Source: CAIQJJ01 sp964606085 (GTDB lineage: Bacteria; Chloroflexota; Anaerolineae; Anaerolineales; UBA4823). Taken from it: DNA of 51,776 nucleotides. The translations under genes were made by a program, and so were the position numbers. Under the pieces are notes generated by a model. The model made no database searches, was not told where the DNA came from, and saw only the letters and a program-made list of their open reading frames with translations. Below are positions 39,723 to 47,612 of this stretch, one piece after another (position 1 is the stretch's first letter; each line of letters starts with the position of its first letter). The DNA lies in NCBI GenBank assembly GCA_964606085.1, contig CAZSFD010000032.1, forward strand, positions 1-51,776, given 5' to 3'.

Positions 39723-40606
39723 TAATGAATGTGAACGCGTTGCAGTAAATCTATGCCATCCATCAGCGCCTGTTCCAATTCAGTGGCAATGCAGTCGCCC
39801 TGGGCAACGCTGATCTCCCCATCTATGCCAATGGTCAGGTTGATCATCAAGTAGGGGCCAAAGCGATGTGCCAGGATCGTTTCGACCTGGCATACCCCAG
39901 GAACTTGCAACGCGATCTCGTTGACATCTTGTTTGAGCGCTTTGCCAGGGATGGTGTCCATCAGATCATCCGACGACTCGCGCATGATCTCGATGCCGGT
40001 GCGCAAGATGATCACCGCCACGAAAGCCCCGGCCAGTGGGTCTACCCAATCGTAGCCAACCTGCCCAAAGAAGATGCCAATGGCCGCGGCCGAAGCAGCG
40101 AAGATGTCGTTGCGATGATCATAGGCCAAAGCCAGGATGGCCGGATTGTGGGTTTGTTGACCGATGCGCTGCGTGGCGAGCGCAAGGGCGATTTTCAACA
40201 TAATGGTGCCTAGCGCCACGACCAGGGCAATCGGCAAAGCATCATCCGAAGCAATTGGGTTGACCCATTGGTCGAAAATTTTGTTGATGGCATCCCAAAA
40301 AATAGCGATAGCCGTGGTGATGACAAATGCCCCCACCGCCAGCGCGGCGATGCTCTCCATTTGGCGATGCCCGAAGGGGTGTTCATCGTCGGCGGGTTTT
40401 TGAGCCAGACGCATAAACACCGCCACCACCACATAATAGGCCACATCTGAAACCGAATTGATGCCATCGGCCAGCAGCGCCGGGCTGTGACCGATGATGC
40501 CGATGCTGGTTTTGAGCGCCGCCAGCAAGATATTGGCCGCCAGGCCGAGGCTGACGGCGCGGCGGCTGAGCTTTTCGCGCTGGGAGATGCGTTGGTTTTC
40601 AGGCAT
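39707..40606 (-). CDS. Cation diffusion facilitator transporter
   Basis: Proton-coupled metal exporter, 299 residues, with about six membrane helices and a cytoplasmic C-terminal domain (about 215-299). The metal sites are 'ADGINSVSD' (helix 2, Asp-x3-Asp-type) and 'AYDHRNDIFA' (helix 5, His-x3-Asp), the pattern of zinc or broad divalent exporters. 'HPFGHRQMESIAAL' is a family block. It overlaps the Nudix gene by 8 bp upstream and converges on the SDR gene. Confidence 0.93.
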   Translation of the reverse strand: MPENQRISQREKLSRRAVSLGLAANILLAALKTSIGIIGHSPALLADGINSVSDVAYYVVVAVFMRLAQKPADDEHPFGHRQMESIAALAVGAFVITTAIAIFWDAINKIFDQWVNPIASDDALPIALVVALGTIMLKIALALATQRIGQQTHNPAILALAYDHRNDIFAASAAAIGIFFGQVGYDWVDPLAGAFVAVIILRTGIEIMRESSDDLMDTIPGKALKQDVNEIALQVPGVCQVETILAHRFGPYLMINLTIGIDGEISVAQGDCIATELEQALMDGIDLLQRVHIHYHPTS

Positions 40607-41006
40607 GTGTTTGATAGCAGCTTTCTTGGGTTATCAGGTGTTGCAGCGATAAAAACAGGGGGCCGGGCAGCGCCTCCCAGTGAAACCAGCCCACCTCGCT
40701 CGATTCATACTCGGCGGCCACATGCGCCTCGCCCGCCAGGTACTCGCCGCGCATCCAGATCGTGATGTAGTGGCGGGTATCATCGAACACATCGTTGGTC
40801 AGGCCGATGAAGCGCACGTCCGCTACCTGCACGCCGGTTTCCTCGAAAGCTTCGCGGGCGGCACAGGCTTCGGGCATCTCGCCAAATTCCAAGTGCCCGC
40901 CCGGCGTTGACCACGTCCCCTGTCCATGCACGTTGGCGCGGCGCATGAGCAACACTTCTTCGCCGCGGGTGATGAGGATGCCGACGCCAACGCGGGGTGG
41001 ATTCAT
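40599..41006 (-). CDS. Nudix hydrolase
   Basis: Protein of 135 residues with a complete Nudix box 'GHLEFGEMPEACAAREAFEETGV' (about 38-60), the catalytic REXXEE core intact. The N terminus 'RVGVGILITRGEEVLLMRRA' resembles MutT/nucleotide-triphosphate pyrophosphatases. Substrate unknown. It shares 8 bp with the CDF gene, so the two are probably cotranscribed. Confidence 0.92.
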   Translation of the reverse strand: MNPPRVGVGILITRGEEVLLMRRANVHGQGTWSTPGGHLEFGEMPEACAAREAFEETGVQVADVRFIGLTNDVFDDTRHYITIWMRGEYLAGEAHVAAEYESSEVGWFHWEALPGPLFLSLQHLITQESCYQTHA

Positions 41007-41048
41007 GCGTCAATCTACAGCGGGAGGCTGTCAGCCCTGGGTTTGGAT

Positions 41049-41375
41049 TTATACAACAATGGCTTGTTCTTGGATGATGCGTTCCCAAAAAGGCGTAATC
41101 ACATGGCGAGAGATTTCCGCAGATGTGAAACCTTGCGCCTGCACGGGTTCAAGAATGCGGGCCGCGGCCACCCCCAGGATTTCGAGCCGTTCGCGGTTGG
41201 ATATACTCTCCCAATCGTCCGAGACGATGATCAGATCAATATCACTCCCTTCCACGGCGCGGCCAACGCTCTGCGAACCGAAGATCATCACCTGTTCGGC
41301 GCGAATGCCCATTTTGGTCAATTGCTGTCGGTAGCGTTGTATTATCTGCTCAAGTTCGGGTGTTGTTTGAGCCAT
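41049..41375 (-). CDS. MNT nucleotidyltransferase (antitoxin-like)
   Basis: Protein of 108 residues with the minimal nucleotidyltransferase signature 'IFGSQSVGRAVEGSDIDLIIV' split over residues 31-51 (GS and DxD). In HEPN/MNT pairs the MNT protein neutralises the HEPN RNase, in known cases by AMPylation. GGAG lies 8 nt before the ATG. It overlaps the HEPN gene by 34 bp. The pair is visibly less GC-rich than its surroundings, suggesting horizontal gain. Confidence 0.88.
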   Translation of the reverse strand: MAQTTPELEQIIQRYRQQLTKMGIRAEQVMIFGSQSVGRAVEGSDIDLIIVSDDWESISNRERLEILGVAAARILEPVQAQGFTSAEISRHVITPFWERIIQEQAIVV

Positions 41376-41734
41376 TGCACCAACTCCTGAGTTTGGCGAA
41401 GATATTCTTGCGTTACGGGTTCTGGGTAATCCTGGATGGCGCGCTGTAAATCTTCAGGGTAACGAGTGGGGATGCTGGCTGTGTTGATTTTGCCAATGAA
41501 GTCGAGGAAGCCTGCGGGCAATTCGATGCCAGATTTTTTGACAAGGTAAATCAAATCGTGGGTTTTTGCTGGAAGAAACTGGGTGACTTCTGTGACATGC
41601 GCTTTGAGCATTTTCTCAAGCGCCAGATGGCAAAGAAAAATAACATATAGGTAGCGCCCAGTTACCAGCATGTGATAGGCGGTATCTAAATCGTATAATG
41701 CCAAATCAATCCAGTTTTTTGTGTCTTGCCTCAT
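41342..41734 (-). CDS. HEPN-domain protein (toxin-like)
   Basis: Protein of 130 residues, all-helical HEPN fold ('NWIDLALYDLDTAYHMLVTGRY', 'FLCHLALEKMLKAHV'). The strict RX4-6H ribonuclease motif is not evident, so activity is uncertain. ATG at 41734 was preferred to an upstream GTG: a TATAAT ends just 6 nt before it, fitting a leaderless transcript, and the longer frame would include that -10 box. It forms a HEPN/MNT two-gene unit with the overlapping downstream gene. Confidence 0.82.
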   Translation of the reverse strand: MRQDTKNWIDLALYDLDTAYHMLVTGRYLYVIFLCHLALEKMLKAHVTEVTQFLPAKTHDLIYLVKKSGIELPAGFLDFIGKINTASIPTRYPEDLQRAIQDYPEPVTQEYLRQTQELVQWLKQHPNLSR

Positions 41735-41740
41735 AAAAAC

Positions 41741-41746
41741 ATTATA
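41741..41746 (-). promoter_or_regulatory. -10 element of the HEPN/MNT operon
   Basis: TATAAT on the minus strand, 6 nt before the HEPN ATG. A weak CTGATT lies 17 bp upstream. Predicted start of transcription coincides with the A of the start codon. Confidence 0.5.
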
Positions 41747-41782
41747 CTCTTCCACCGCGAAAAATCAGCGCCGCACAGCCGC

Positions 41783-43183
41783 TTACCACTCCCCGGTCTG
41801 CAAATACAGATCAATCGCCGCGGCGGCTTTTTTGCCGGCGCCCATCGCCAAAATCACGGTTGCGCCGCCGGTGGCCACGTCGCCGCCTGCGAAAACGCCC
41901 GGCCTGGAGGTTTTGCCGGTTTCGGGGTCCACCACAATCACGCCGCCTTTGGAGGTTTTCAGATCGCCAGTGGTTTTGGGGATAAGCGGGTTGGGGCTTT
42001 GCCCGATGGAGATCACCACCACATCAGCGGGGATGCGGAAGTTGGAATCTTTCACCGGCACCGGGCGGCGGCGGCCCGAGGCGTCAGGTTCGCCCAGTTC
42101 CATGCGGATGCACTCCACTTCGCGAATCCAGCCGCTTCCATCGGTAGAATGCAGGGCTACCGGGTTGCACAACAGCTCAAAGTGAACGCCTTCTTGCTCG
42201 GCGTGGTGAATTTCCTCCAAACGGGCGGGCATCTCGGCCCGGCTGCGGCGGTAGACGATGATCGATTCTTCCGCTCCCAGGCGCAGGGCGGTGCGGGCCG
42301 AATCCATGGCCACGTTGCCGCCGCCCACGGTGACCACGCGCTTGCCGCGGATGGGGGGCGTGTCGTAGTTGGGGAAATCGTAGGCGCGCATCAGGTTGGC
42401 GCGCGTCAGATATTCGTTGGCCGAGTAGACGCCGTTCAGGTTTTCGCCGGGAATGCCCATGAACCACGGCAAACCAGCGCCCGTGCCGAGGAAGACAGCG
42501 TCAAATTCTTCGAGCAGTTCGTCCACGGTGTAGGTCATGCCGATCACCACGTCGGTTTCGAGTTCGACGCCCAGCGAGCAAACGTAGCTGACCTCGCGCG
42601 CCACAATCGCTTTCGGCAGGCGAAATTCGGGGATGCCATACACCAGCACGCCACCGGGTTCGTGCAGCGCCTCGAACATCTTCACACGATGCCCCAGCAC
42701 GGCCAAATCGGCGGCGACGGTGATGCCCGCTGGCCCCGAACCGACCACGGCCACGCTTTTACCGGTTGGCGGTGCAATCGGCGGCACTTCAGGCCCTTCG
42801 TGGGCGGCCTCCCAATCGGCGGCGAAGCGTTCGAGCCGCCCAATCCCCACCGATTCAAACTTCTTGGCCAGGGCGCAACGACCCTCGCACTGCTCCTCCT
42901 GTGGGCAAACACGCCCGGTGACGGCGGGCAGGGCGTTGGCCTTTTTGATCAGCCGGGCCGCCTCGGTGAAGCGCCCATCGGCGATCAGCACCAGGAAGCC
43001 GGGAATATCAATGTTGACCGGGCAGCCATTCATGCAATCGGGCTTTTTGCATTCCAGGCAGCGTTTGGCCTCGGCAATGGCCTGTTCGGGCGTGTAACCG
43101 AGTGGCACTTCATCGTTATTTCGCCGGCGGATTTTTGGGTCCTGTTCCGGCATGGGGGTTTTGGTGGGGATGATTTTGGGCAT
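41783..43183 (-). CDS. NfnB/GltD-like NAD(P)H:ferredoxin oxidoreductase subunit
   Basis: Flavoprotein of 466 residues of the GltD/NfnB/SudA family. The N-terminal cluster domain has 'RCLECKKPDCMNGCPVNI' and 'CPQEEQCEGRC' (two [4Fe-4S] sites). FAD- and NADPH-binding Rossmann motifs are 'VVGSGPAGITVAADLAV' and 'VVTVGGGNVAMDSARTALRLG', with the C-terminal 'GVFAGGDVATGGATVILAMGAGKKAA'. Next to the NfnA-like gene it fits the electron-bifurcating transhydrogenase NfnAB or a sulfide dehydrogenase SudBA. The ATG at 43183 was chosen, since the seven extra upstream residues are heptamer-repeat sequence. Confidence 0.9.
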   Translation of the reverse strand: MPKIIPTKTPMPEQDPKIRRRNNDEVPLGYTPEQAIAEAKRCLECKKPDCMNGCPVNIDIPGFLVLIADGRFTEAARLIKKANALPAVTGRVCPQEEQCEGRCALAKKFESVGIGRLERFAADWEAAHEGPEVPPIAPPTGKSVAVVGSGPAGITVAADLAVLGHRVKMFEALHEPGGVLVYGIPEFRLPKAIVAREVSYVCSLGVELETDVVIGMTYTVDELLEEFDAVFLGTGAGLPWFMGIPGENLNGVYSANEYLTRANLMRAYDFPNYDTPPIRGKRVVTVGGGNVAMDSARTALRLGAEESIIVYRRSRAEMPARLEEIHHAEQEGVHFELLCNPVALHSTDGSGWIREVECIRMELGEPDASGRRRPVPVKDSNFRIPADVVVISIGQSPNPLIPKTTGDLKTSKGGVIVVDPETGKTSRPGVFAGGDVATGGATVILAMGAGKKAAAAIDLYLQTGEW

Positions 43184-43190
43184 AAAGACT

Positions 43191-43251
43191 CGTGATGCGT
43201 GCAACGTGATGCGTGAGATTAAGCCTTATGTTTCACGCATCACGTTGCACG
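43191..43251. repeat. Palindromic heptamer array between nfnA and nfnB
   Basis: CGTGATG, CGTGCAA, CGTGATG, CGTGAGA (43191-43218) face TTTCACG, CATCACG, TTGCACG (43231-43251). The arms form a hairpin. Seven bp separate the array from the nfnB-like start codon at 43183. Confidence 0.85.
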
Positions 43252-43258
43252 GATATGA

Positions 43259-44140
43259 TTAGCAACTTTCCAACGACGCCGCTTCTGCTTCGATATACGG
43301 CTTTCTGCGCGAGAGCAGCAGTTCCCAATCAATCTGGTGAGCGTCGAAATCGGGGCCGTCTACGCAGGCGAACTTGGTCTCGCCGCCGACCACCACGCGG
43401 CATGCGCCGCACATGCCGGTGCCGTCAATCATGATCGGGTTGAGGCTGACGATGGTTTTGATGCCCGATGTCCGTGTGGCTTTGGCGGCCTCGAACATCA
43501 TGAAGGTACAGCCGACGCTGATGATGCGGTCAATCGGGCGGCCCGATTCCACCAGTTCTCTCAGGTGTACGGCCCCTTCGCCCTTTTTGGTCGGCAGCGT
43601 TTTGTTGATTTTGGAGCCGTCGAAGGTGGAGATGATCAATTCATCGCATACGGCTTTATATTTATCGGCCCAATACAGCAAAAAACTGCCGCGTGCCTCC
43701 ACCATGCCGATAACGTGGTTGCCGAGTTCTTTCAGGCGGCGGGCGGCGGGGTAGAGCGCGCCGATGCCATAGCACCCGCTCGAAAGCACCACCGTGCCGA
43801 AGTTGTCCATCTCCAACGGATGACCGAGCGGCCCGACGAAGGTGGGCAGCCTGTCGCCAGCCTGAAGTTGGCCGAGCTTTTGCGTGGATGTGCCAACCTG
43901 CATGAAGATGCAGGTCACGGTGCCGGCCTGGCGGTCCCAATCGGCTACGGTGAGCGGCATACGCTCGGCGTGATCGTCGGTGCGGATGATGACGAACTGG
44001 CCCGGCTGCACCTTGCGGGCAATGGCTGGGGCGCGTACGGTGAGGACGTTGACGTTGGGGACGAGCATACGCTGCTCGAGGATTTCAACGCCTTTGGGGT
44101 GTCCGATTTGGGTGGTTTTGCATTCGTGGGTTTCAATCAT
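43259..44140 (-). CDS. NfnA-like FAD/[2Fe-2S] oxidoreductase subunit
   Basis: Protein of 293 residues in the PyrK/NfnA/SudB family. FAD-binding barrel (about 15-105, 'RMPLTVADWDRQAGTV'), NAD-binding domain ('VVLSSGCYGIGALYPAARRL') and a C-terminal [2Fe-2S] motif 'GMCGACRVVVGGETKFACVDGP'. With the NfnB-like subunit it would link NADH, NADPH and ferredoxin pools. Fe-S ligands look complete. Start ATG overlaps the stop of the aspartyl-protease remnant upstream (ATGA). Confidence 0.9.
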   Translation of the reverse strand: MIETHECKTTQIGHPKGVEILEQRMLVPNVNVLTVRAPAIARKVQPGQFVIIRTDDHAERMPLTVADWDRQAGTVTCIFMQVGTSTQKLGQLQAGDRLPTFVGPLGHPLEMDNFGTVVLSSGCYGIGALYPAARRLKELGNHVIGMVEARGSFLLYWADKYKAVCDELIISTFDGSKINKTLPTKKGEGAVHLRELVESGRPIDRIISVGCTFMMFEAAKATRTSGIKTIVSLNPIMIDGTGMCGACRVVVGGETKFACVDGPDFDAHQIDWELLLSRRKPYIEAEAASLESC

Positions 44141-44253
44141 GGTTCGAGTACCTCTAAAACTCGGCGTGGGCCATCGTAGGTAAATGCAATTTGATCCAAG
44201 ACGTTACGACCGAGAAGGATGTCTGCCACCGTGTGGCTGGCGTACGCCGCCAT
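44137..44253 (-). pseudogene. C-terminal fragment of a retropepsin-like aspartyl protease
   Basis: A 38-residue frame contains 'VADILLGRNVLDQIAFTYDGP', the typical C-terminal block of clan AA (retropepsin-like) single-domain proteases, and ends '...RRVLEVLEP'. The catalytic Asp-Thr-Gly half is missing. The frame differs from the MNT-like fragment it joins. Its stop overlaps the nfnA-like start. Identification is from family memory of the ILLGR...L...DGP pattern. Confidence 0.5.
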
Positions 44254-44423
44254 GTTTGCTGAAACGAATGATCTAAAACGACAAGGATGTCCACATCCGA
44301 TTCGCTATCTTGCTCTCCACGGGCGTAAGAGCCAAAAAGATACAACCCATCCAGGTGTGCGCCATAGAGTTGTGAGAGTTGCTCTTTGAGATCGATCAGC
44401 AGGTTTTGAGTCTGGGGAGGCAT
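44154..44423 (-). pseudogene. Truncated MNT-type nucleotidyltransferase
   Basis: The first ~50 residues ('LDGLYLFGSYARGEQDSESDVDILVVLDHS') are a clear MNT nucleotidyltransferase N terminus with GS and DxD. After about 44280 the frame reads unrelated Trp/Thr/Arg-rich sequence, which is an out-of-frame reading of the protease fragment. A deletion fusing two genes is the simplest explanation. No HEPN partner gene is attached. Confidence 0.65.
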
Positions 44424-44433
44424 CCAAAAACTC

Positions 44434-46977
44434 CTAGCCTCGCGCCGCCAGGTAGCCCCAGGTGTAGCTGTTTGGCCCCATGGTCTGCATCACGGTGAAC
44501 TCGGTGGATTGTGGGAACATGAATACGTCGAAGTAGAACTCCAGGGCGGGCCAGGCTTCGGGGGCTGGGTAGATGTGCGGGCGCAGTAATTGTACGGCGA
44601 AATCTTCCTGCTGGCCGAAACTGACGATGTCCAGCGGGCCATAAACGGTCAGGCCGGGTGGGGGCAACATGCCGCCGCGGTTGAACGAATCGATCCACAG
44701 CGGGTATTTAGGCCAAGTGTGACCAACGCCCGTGGTAAAGCACAGGTTGAGCGGGTTGGCCCCCGCGCTCACCTGCGCTGCCAGCAGCGCCGTTTGCAGA
44801 TACTTCTCGTCGCCGGTGAGGGCGTGCGCCCGCAAGATACTTTTGATATTCGGCGCGCTCACCCCGCCCCAACTGATCGGCGCACCGGCATCGGGCTTGC
44901 TCCAACGGAAGCCGGTGCGCGCTCCCAATGCCACGCCAAAATCGGCCTCGGCCAGTAAGGCCGTGCGGGCAATTTCTTGCACCGCGGCATCTACGTCGGG
45001 ATGGTTTGTGCGCAAGTAGGTGAAGCAGGCATCGCGTTGATCGTCGGGCCAGCCGGCCAGGGTAGCGCCGGGGGTGGTGAAGCGTGTCGTCGCCAGGAAG
45101 ACCTCGTGCCAGCGGGCGTCGCCGGTCAGCTTGAACAGGTCGGCGGCGGCCAGGTTGCGGGCGTCGGGAACCTGTACGGGCAAGGGGTCATAGTCATGCA
45201 CGGCAAAGGCGGCTTCGGCGTAGTCCATCGCTTGGAGGGCGCTGACCTGATACTCGGCGGCCAGGGCCGGTTGGTAGGCCGCCAGCACGCCCGCCGCCCG
45301 CGCCGCCGCGCTGGCGTAAACGTAACTGCTCCAAAAATCAGGGGCATAGGCCATCACGGTCAGTTGTTCCAGCCAACTCGTTTCGCCAAAACGGGGATGC
45401 TCAGAGCTTTCGATGCCGCCGCGAATGCCTCCGTCGGGAAGCTGCATCCGGCGGTAGCAATCTATATTCCACAGCGCTTCGTTGATCAGGTCGGGAAGGC
45501 CGTTGCCGCTTTCGGGGATGTTTAGCCCCAGGGCGGCGATAGTTTCAGGGAACATCTCCGCCAATTCCAATTGCAGGCGGGTGGCTTCCAGGTGTTGAAT
45601 GCGCCGATCCCAATCGCCGGCGTCAAAATAGCCGCCCCAGGCGTTTTCCACCAGATCATCCGTTTTACCCTTCACCAGGTTGCCGAAGTTGCCGTTGTCG
45701 CTGCCACGCGCATTCAGGCCGTTACCGCTGTCGATCAACGGGCAGGTCGAAGCATACACTTTCACGCCATCTGCGGGATGGAAGCAGCGCGGGCGCTGAA
45801 AATCGGTGTAGGGCGGGCCAAGTTCGATGCCGCTGCGCTGATGATAGAAACCACGCGACGAGATGGTGAAGGCTTTCTGCCAGGCGTCTGCGGCAATGAC
45901 AAAAGGCCGCGAAATGCCCACCCCTTTCACATACAGGCGGTATTCGCCCGGGGTGTTTACCGGGCTGAAATCGAGCAGGTGGACATCGGTGAGGGTGTAA
46001 TTTTTATCGTAGGCATCGCCATCGGGTGTGCTGGCAGCCAGTTGCAGGCGGCTCAGGCCCTCGAACACGGGTTTGCCGCTGGCATGTTCAACGACGCGGA
46101 AGGGTGTTTCGGGGTAGGGCAGCGCCCCGCCATCGCCCAGCCAGCAAGAGAGGAAACCCACTTTGGCCGGGTCATCAGGGCGGAAGCCAATTTGCGAGAC
46201 GTGAATGGCCTCGCTGAGGGTGTTTTCGGGGTCGCAGCGGAATTGCAGCGGCAGCAGGCCGTCTTGATTCAAGTTGAGCGTGTACAGTTTGCCTGTGGCG
46301 AGCGGGCGAGGAAACTTTAGGTAAATATGATGTACCCGTGGGAAGTCCCAGCGCCACTCGCGGGTGGCCTGCCCCATGGCGGTAGGCTTGCTCTTGCGGT
46401 AGACGGCCAGGGGTGTTATCACATCTGCTTCGCCCTCTGCTGCCAACGAAAAGGCCTCTGGGGCTAACCATTCGACGCCAGGCTGGTCGCCTTCGATGGT
46501 GGAGAACGTGGCAAGGAGCTTATCTTCGGGGCGGCCCACCAGCGCCCCCAGGCACTTGCCGCCGCGATAGACCCAAAATTGGGGCACGCCGCCGTAGCTG
46601 GTTTCATCTAAAATATCTTTGGCCTGCGCTTCGTAAGCAATTTGTTCGCCAAATTTCATCACACCTGAATAGAGCTTGAGCGCCAACACATCCGGGGCAA
46701 CTGTCCCGGCGTAATACAATCCTTCGGGCAAATCACCCATCGGGTCTGGATCAGGCCGTTCGGTGGCGGGAAGGAATGCGGGTGTGGGGGTGGCAGAAGG
46801 CGGCAAGGGTGTTGAAGACGGCATGGGGCTGGATGTGGAAGTGGCTGATGGGACGGGGGTGGTCGTGGGCGCCGCAGATGGGGTAGCCGATGGCGTGGGC
46901 GCAGGCGTACAGGCGGCAGCAGCACTGGCCGCAGCCACCAGGGTTAGAAATTGACGGCGAGAGAGCGGGCGGGTCAT
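44434..46977 (-). CDS. Glycoside hydrolase family 9 lipoprotein
   Basis: Exported enzyme of 847 residues, probably a cellulase or related beta-glucanase. The N terminus combines a twin-arginine motif ('SRRQFL') with a lipobox ending at Cys ('ASAAAAC'), then a ~50-residue Pro/Ser/Thr linker. An Ig-like CelD N-terminal domain ('EAIHVSQIGFRPDDPAKVGFLS') precedes the (alpha/alpha)6 barrel with 'GGYFDAGDWDRR' (catalytic Asp pair, near 447). The C-terminal 'TEFTVMQTMGPNSYTW' stands where the catalytic Glu region is expected. ATG at 46977 gives a proper signal; a GTG two codons upstream is possible. Confidence 0.85.
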   Translation of the reverse strand: MTRPLSRRQFLTLVAAASAAAACTPAPTPSATPSAAPTTTPVPSATSTSSPMPSSTPLPPSATPTPAFLPATERPDPDPMGDLPEGLYYAGTVAPDVLALKLYSGVMKFGEQIAYEAQAKDILDETSYGGVPQFWVYRGGKCLGALVGRPEDKLLATFSTIEGDQPGVEWLAPEAFSLAAEGEADVITPLAVYRKSKPTAMGQATREWRWDFPRVHHIYLKFPRPLATGKLYTLNLNQDGLLPLQFRCDPENTLSEAIHVSQIGFRPDDPAKVGFLSCWLGDGGALPYPETPFRVVEHASGKPVFEGLSRLQLAASTPDGDAYDKNYTLTDVHLLDFSPVNTPGEYRLYVKGVGISRPFVIAADAWQKAFTISSRGFYHQRSGIELGPPYTDFQRPRCFHPADGVKVYASTCPLIDSGNGLNARGSDNGNFGNLVKGKTDDLVENAWGGYFDAGDWDRRIQHLEATRLQLELAEMFPETIAALGLNIPESGNGLPDLINEALWNIDCYRRMQLPDGGIRGGIESSEHPRFGETSWLEQLTVMAYAPDFWSSYVYASAAARAAGVLAAYQPALAAEYQVSALQAMDYAEAAFAVHDYDPLPVQVPDARNLAAADLFKLTGDARWHEVFLATTRFTTPGATLAGWPDDQRDACFTYLRTNHPDVDAAVQEIARTALLAEADFGVALGARTGFRWSKPDAGAPISWGGVSAPNIKSILRAHALTGDEKYLQTALLAAQVSAGANPLNLCFTTGVGHTWPKYPLWIDSFNRGGMLPPPGLTVYGPLDIVSFGQQEDFAVQLLRPHIYPAPEAWPALEFYFDVFMFPQSTEFTVMQTMGPNSYTWGYLAARG

Positions 46978-47002
46978 CAACACGAGAATGCACCTTTTAC
47001 CA

Positions 47003-47030
47003 AAAGCGCCCGCGAAGTGGCAGGCGCTTT
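47003..47030. terminator. Terminator after the cNMP-binding gene
   Basis: AAAGCGCC / GGCGCTTT stem with a 12-nt loop; reads on the minus strand into TTTTGG. Confidence 0.6.
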
Positions 47031-47055
47031 GAAAATTCGGTTTGCGGGCTTGGGG

Positions 47056-47529
47056 TTACCCCTGCCGCGGCGCATAGAGAATGGCATCTTGCACCATATA
47101 TTGCGTCTGGCGCATCTTCCAGCACAGGTCAACGGCCAGGTTGTAGATCACGGCAAAGCCCACTTCCAGGTTATCGCGCAAAATTTTCATCAGGTCATCG
47201 CGGTTGATCTCGAAGACGCGGCACGTCTTTGAGATGCAGCGCACCGAGGCTGTACGCAAGCCCTGATCCACCAGGGCTACCTCGCCAAAGGAATGGCCGC
47301 GATCCATCGTGGCAATGCGGTGGGGAGATTGATTTTCAGCGAGTTGCACCACCACTTCCACTTCGCCATCCAACAACACGTAAAAATCGGTGTTGGGCGT
47401 GTGTTCCTGGATGATCACTTCCCCTTTGTTGTAGACCTTTTCTTTGCAAACTGTATAGATCAGTTTCAATTGCTCCGCTGATAAATCGGTGAAAATATCT
47501 ACCATTTCGAGAATGCGTGAATCGCTCAT
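47056..47529 (-). CDS. Cyclic-nucleotide-binding-domain protein
   Basis: Stand-alone cNMP-binding barrel of 157 residues: 'GEVIIQEHTPNTDFYVLLDGEVEVVV' and the phosphate-binding cassette 'GHSFGEVALVDQGLRTASVRCI' (about 76-97), where Arg is followed by Thr-Ala as in true binders (usual RTA). There is no DNA-binding or catalytic domain. A helical C terminus follows (about 125-150). It may be an adaptor or a signalling subunit. The upstream spacer carries a heptamer array. Confidence 0.88.
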   Translation of the reverse strand: MSDSRILEMVDIFTDLSAEQLKLIYTVCKEKVYNKGEVIIQEHTPNTDFYVLLDGEVEVVVQLAENQSPHRIATMDRGHSFGEVALVDQGLRTASVRCISKTCRVFEINRDDLMKILRDNLEVGFAVIYNLAVDLCWKMRQTQYMVQDAILYAPRQG

Positions 47530-47581
47530 AGGGGGAAGTCTCCATCAAATGTACAGAATGCCCTGATTGTAGAACAAAAAT

Positions 47582-47609
47582 GGGCAGGGGGCAAGGGGCA
47601 GGGAGTGGT
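47582..47609. repeat. Heptamer array before the cNMP-binding gene
   Basis: GGGCAGG, GGGCAAG, GGGCAGG, GAGTGGT (47582-47609). Read on the minus strand (the direction of the gene) the units are CCTGCCC and CTTGCCC, like those before the SDR gene. Confidence 0.7.
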
Positions 47610-47612
47610 GGG

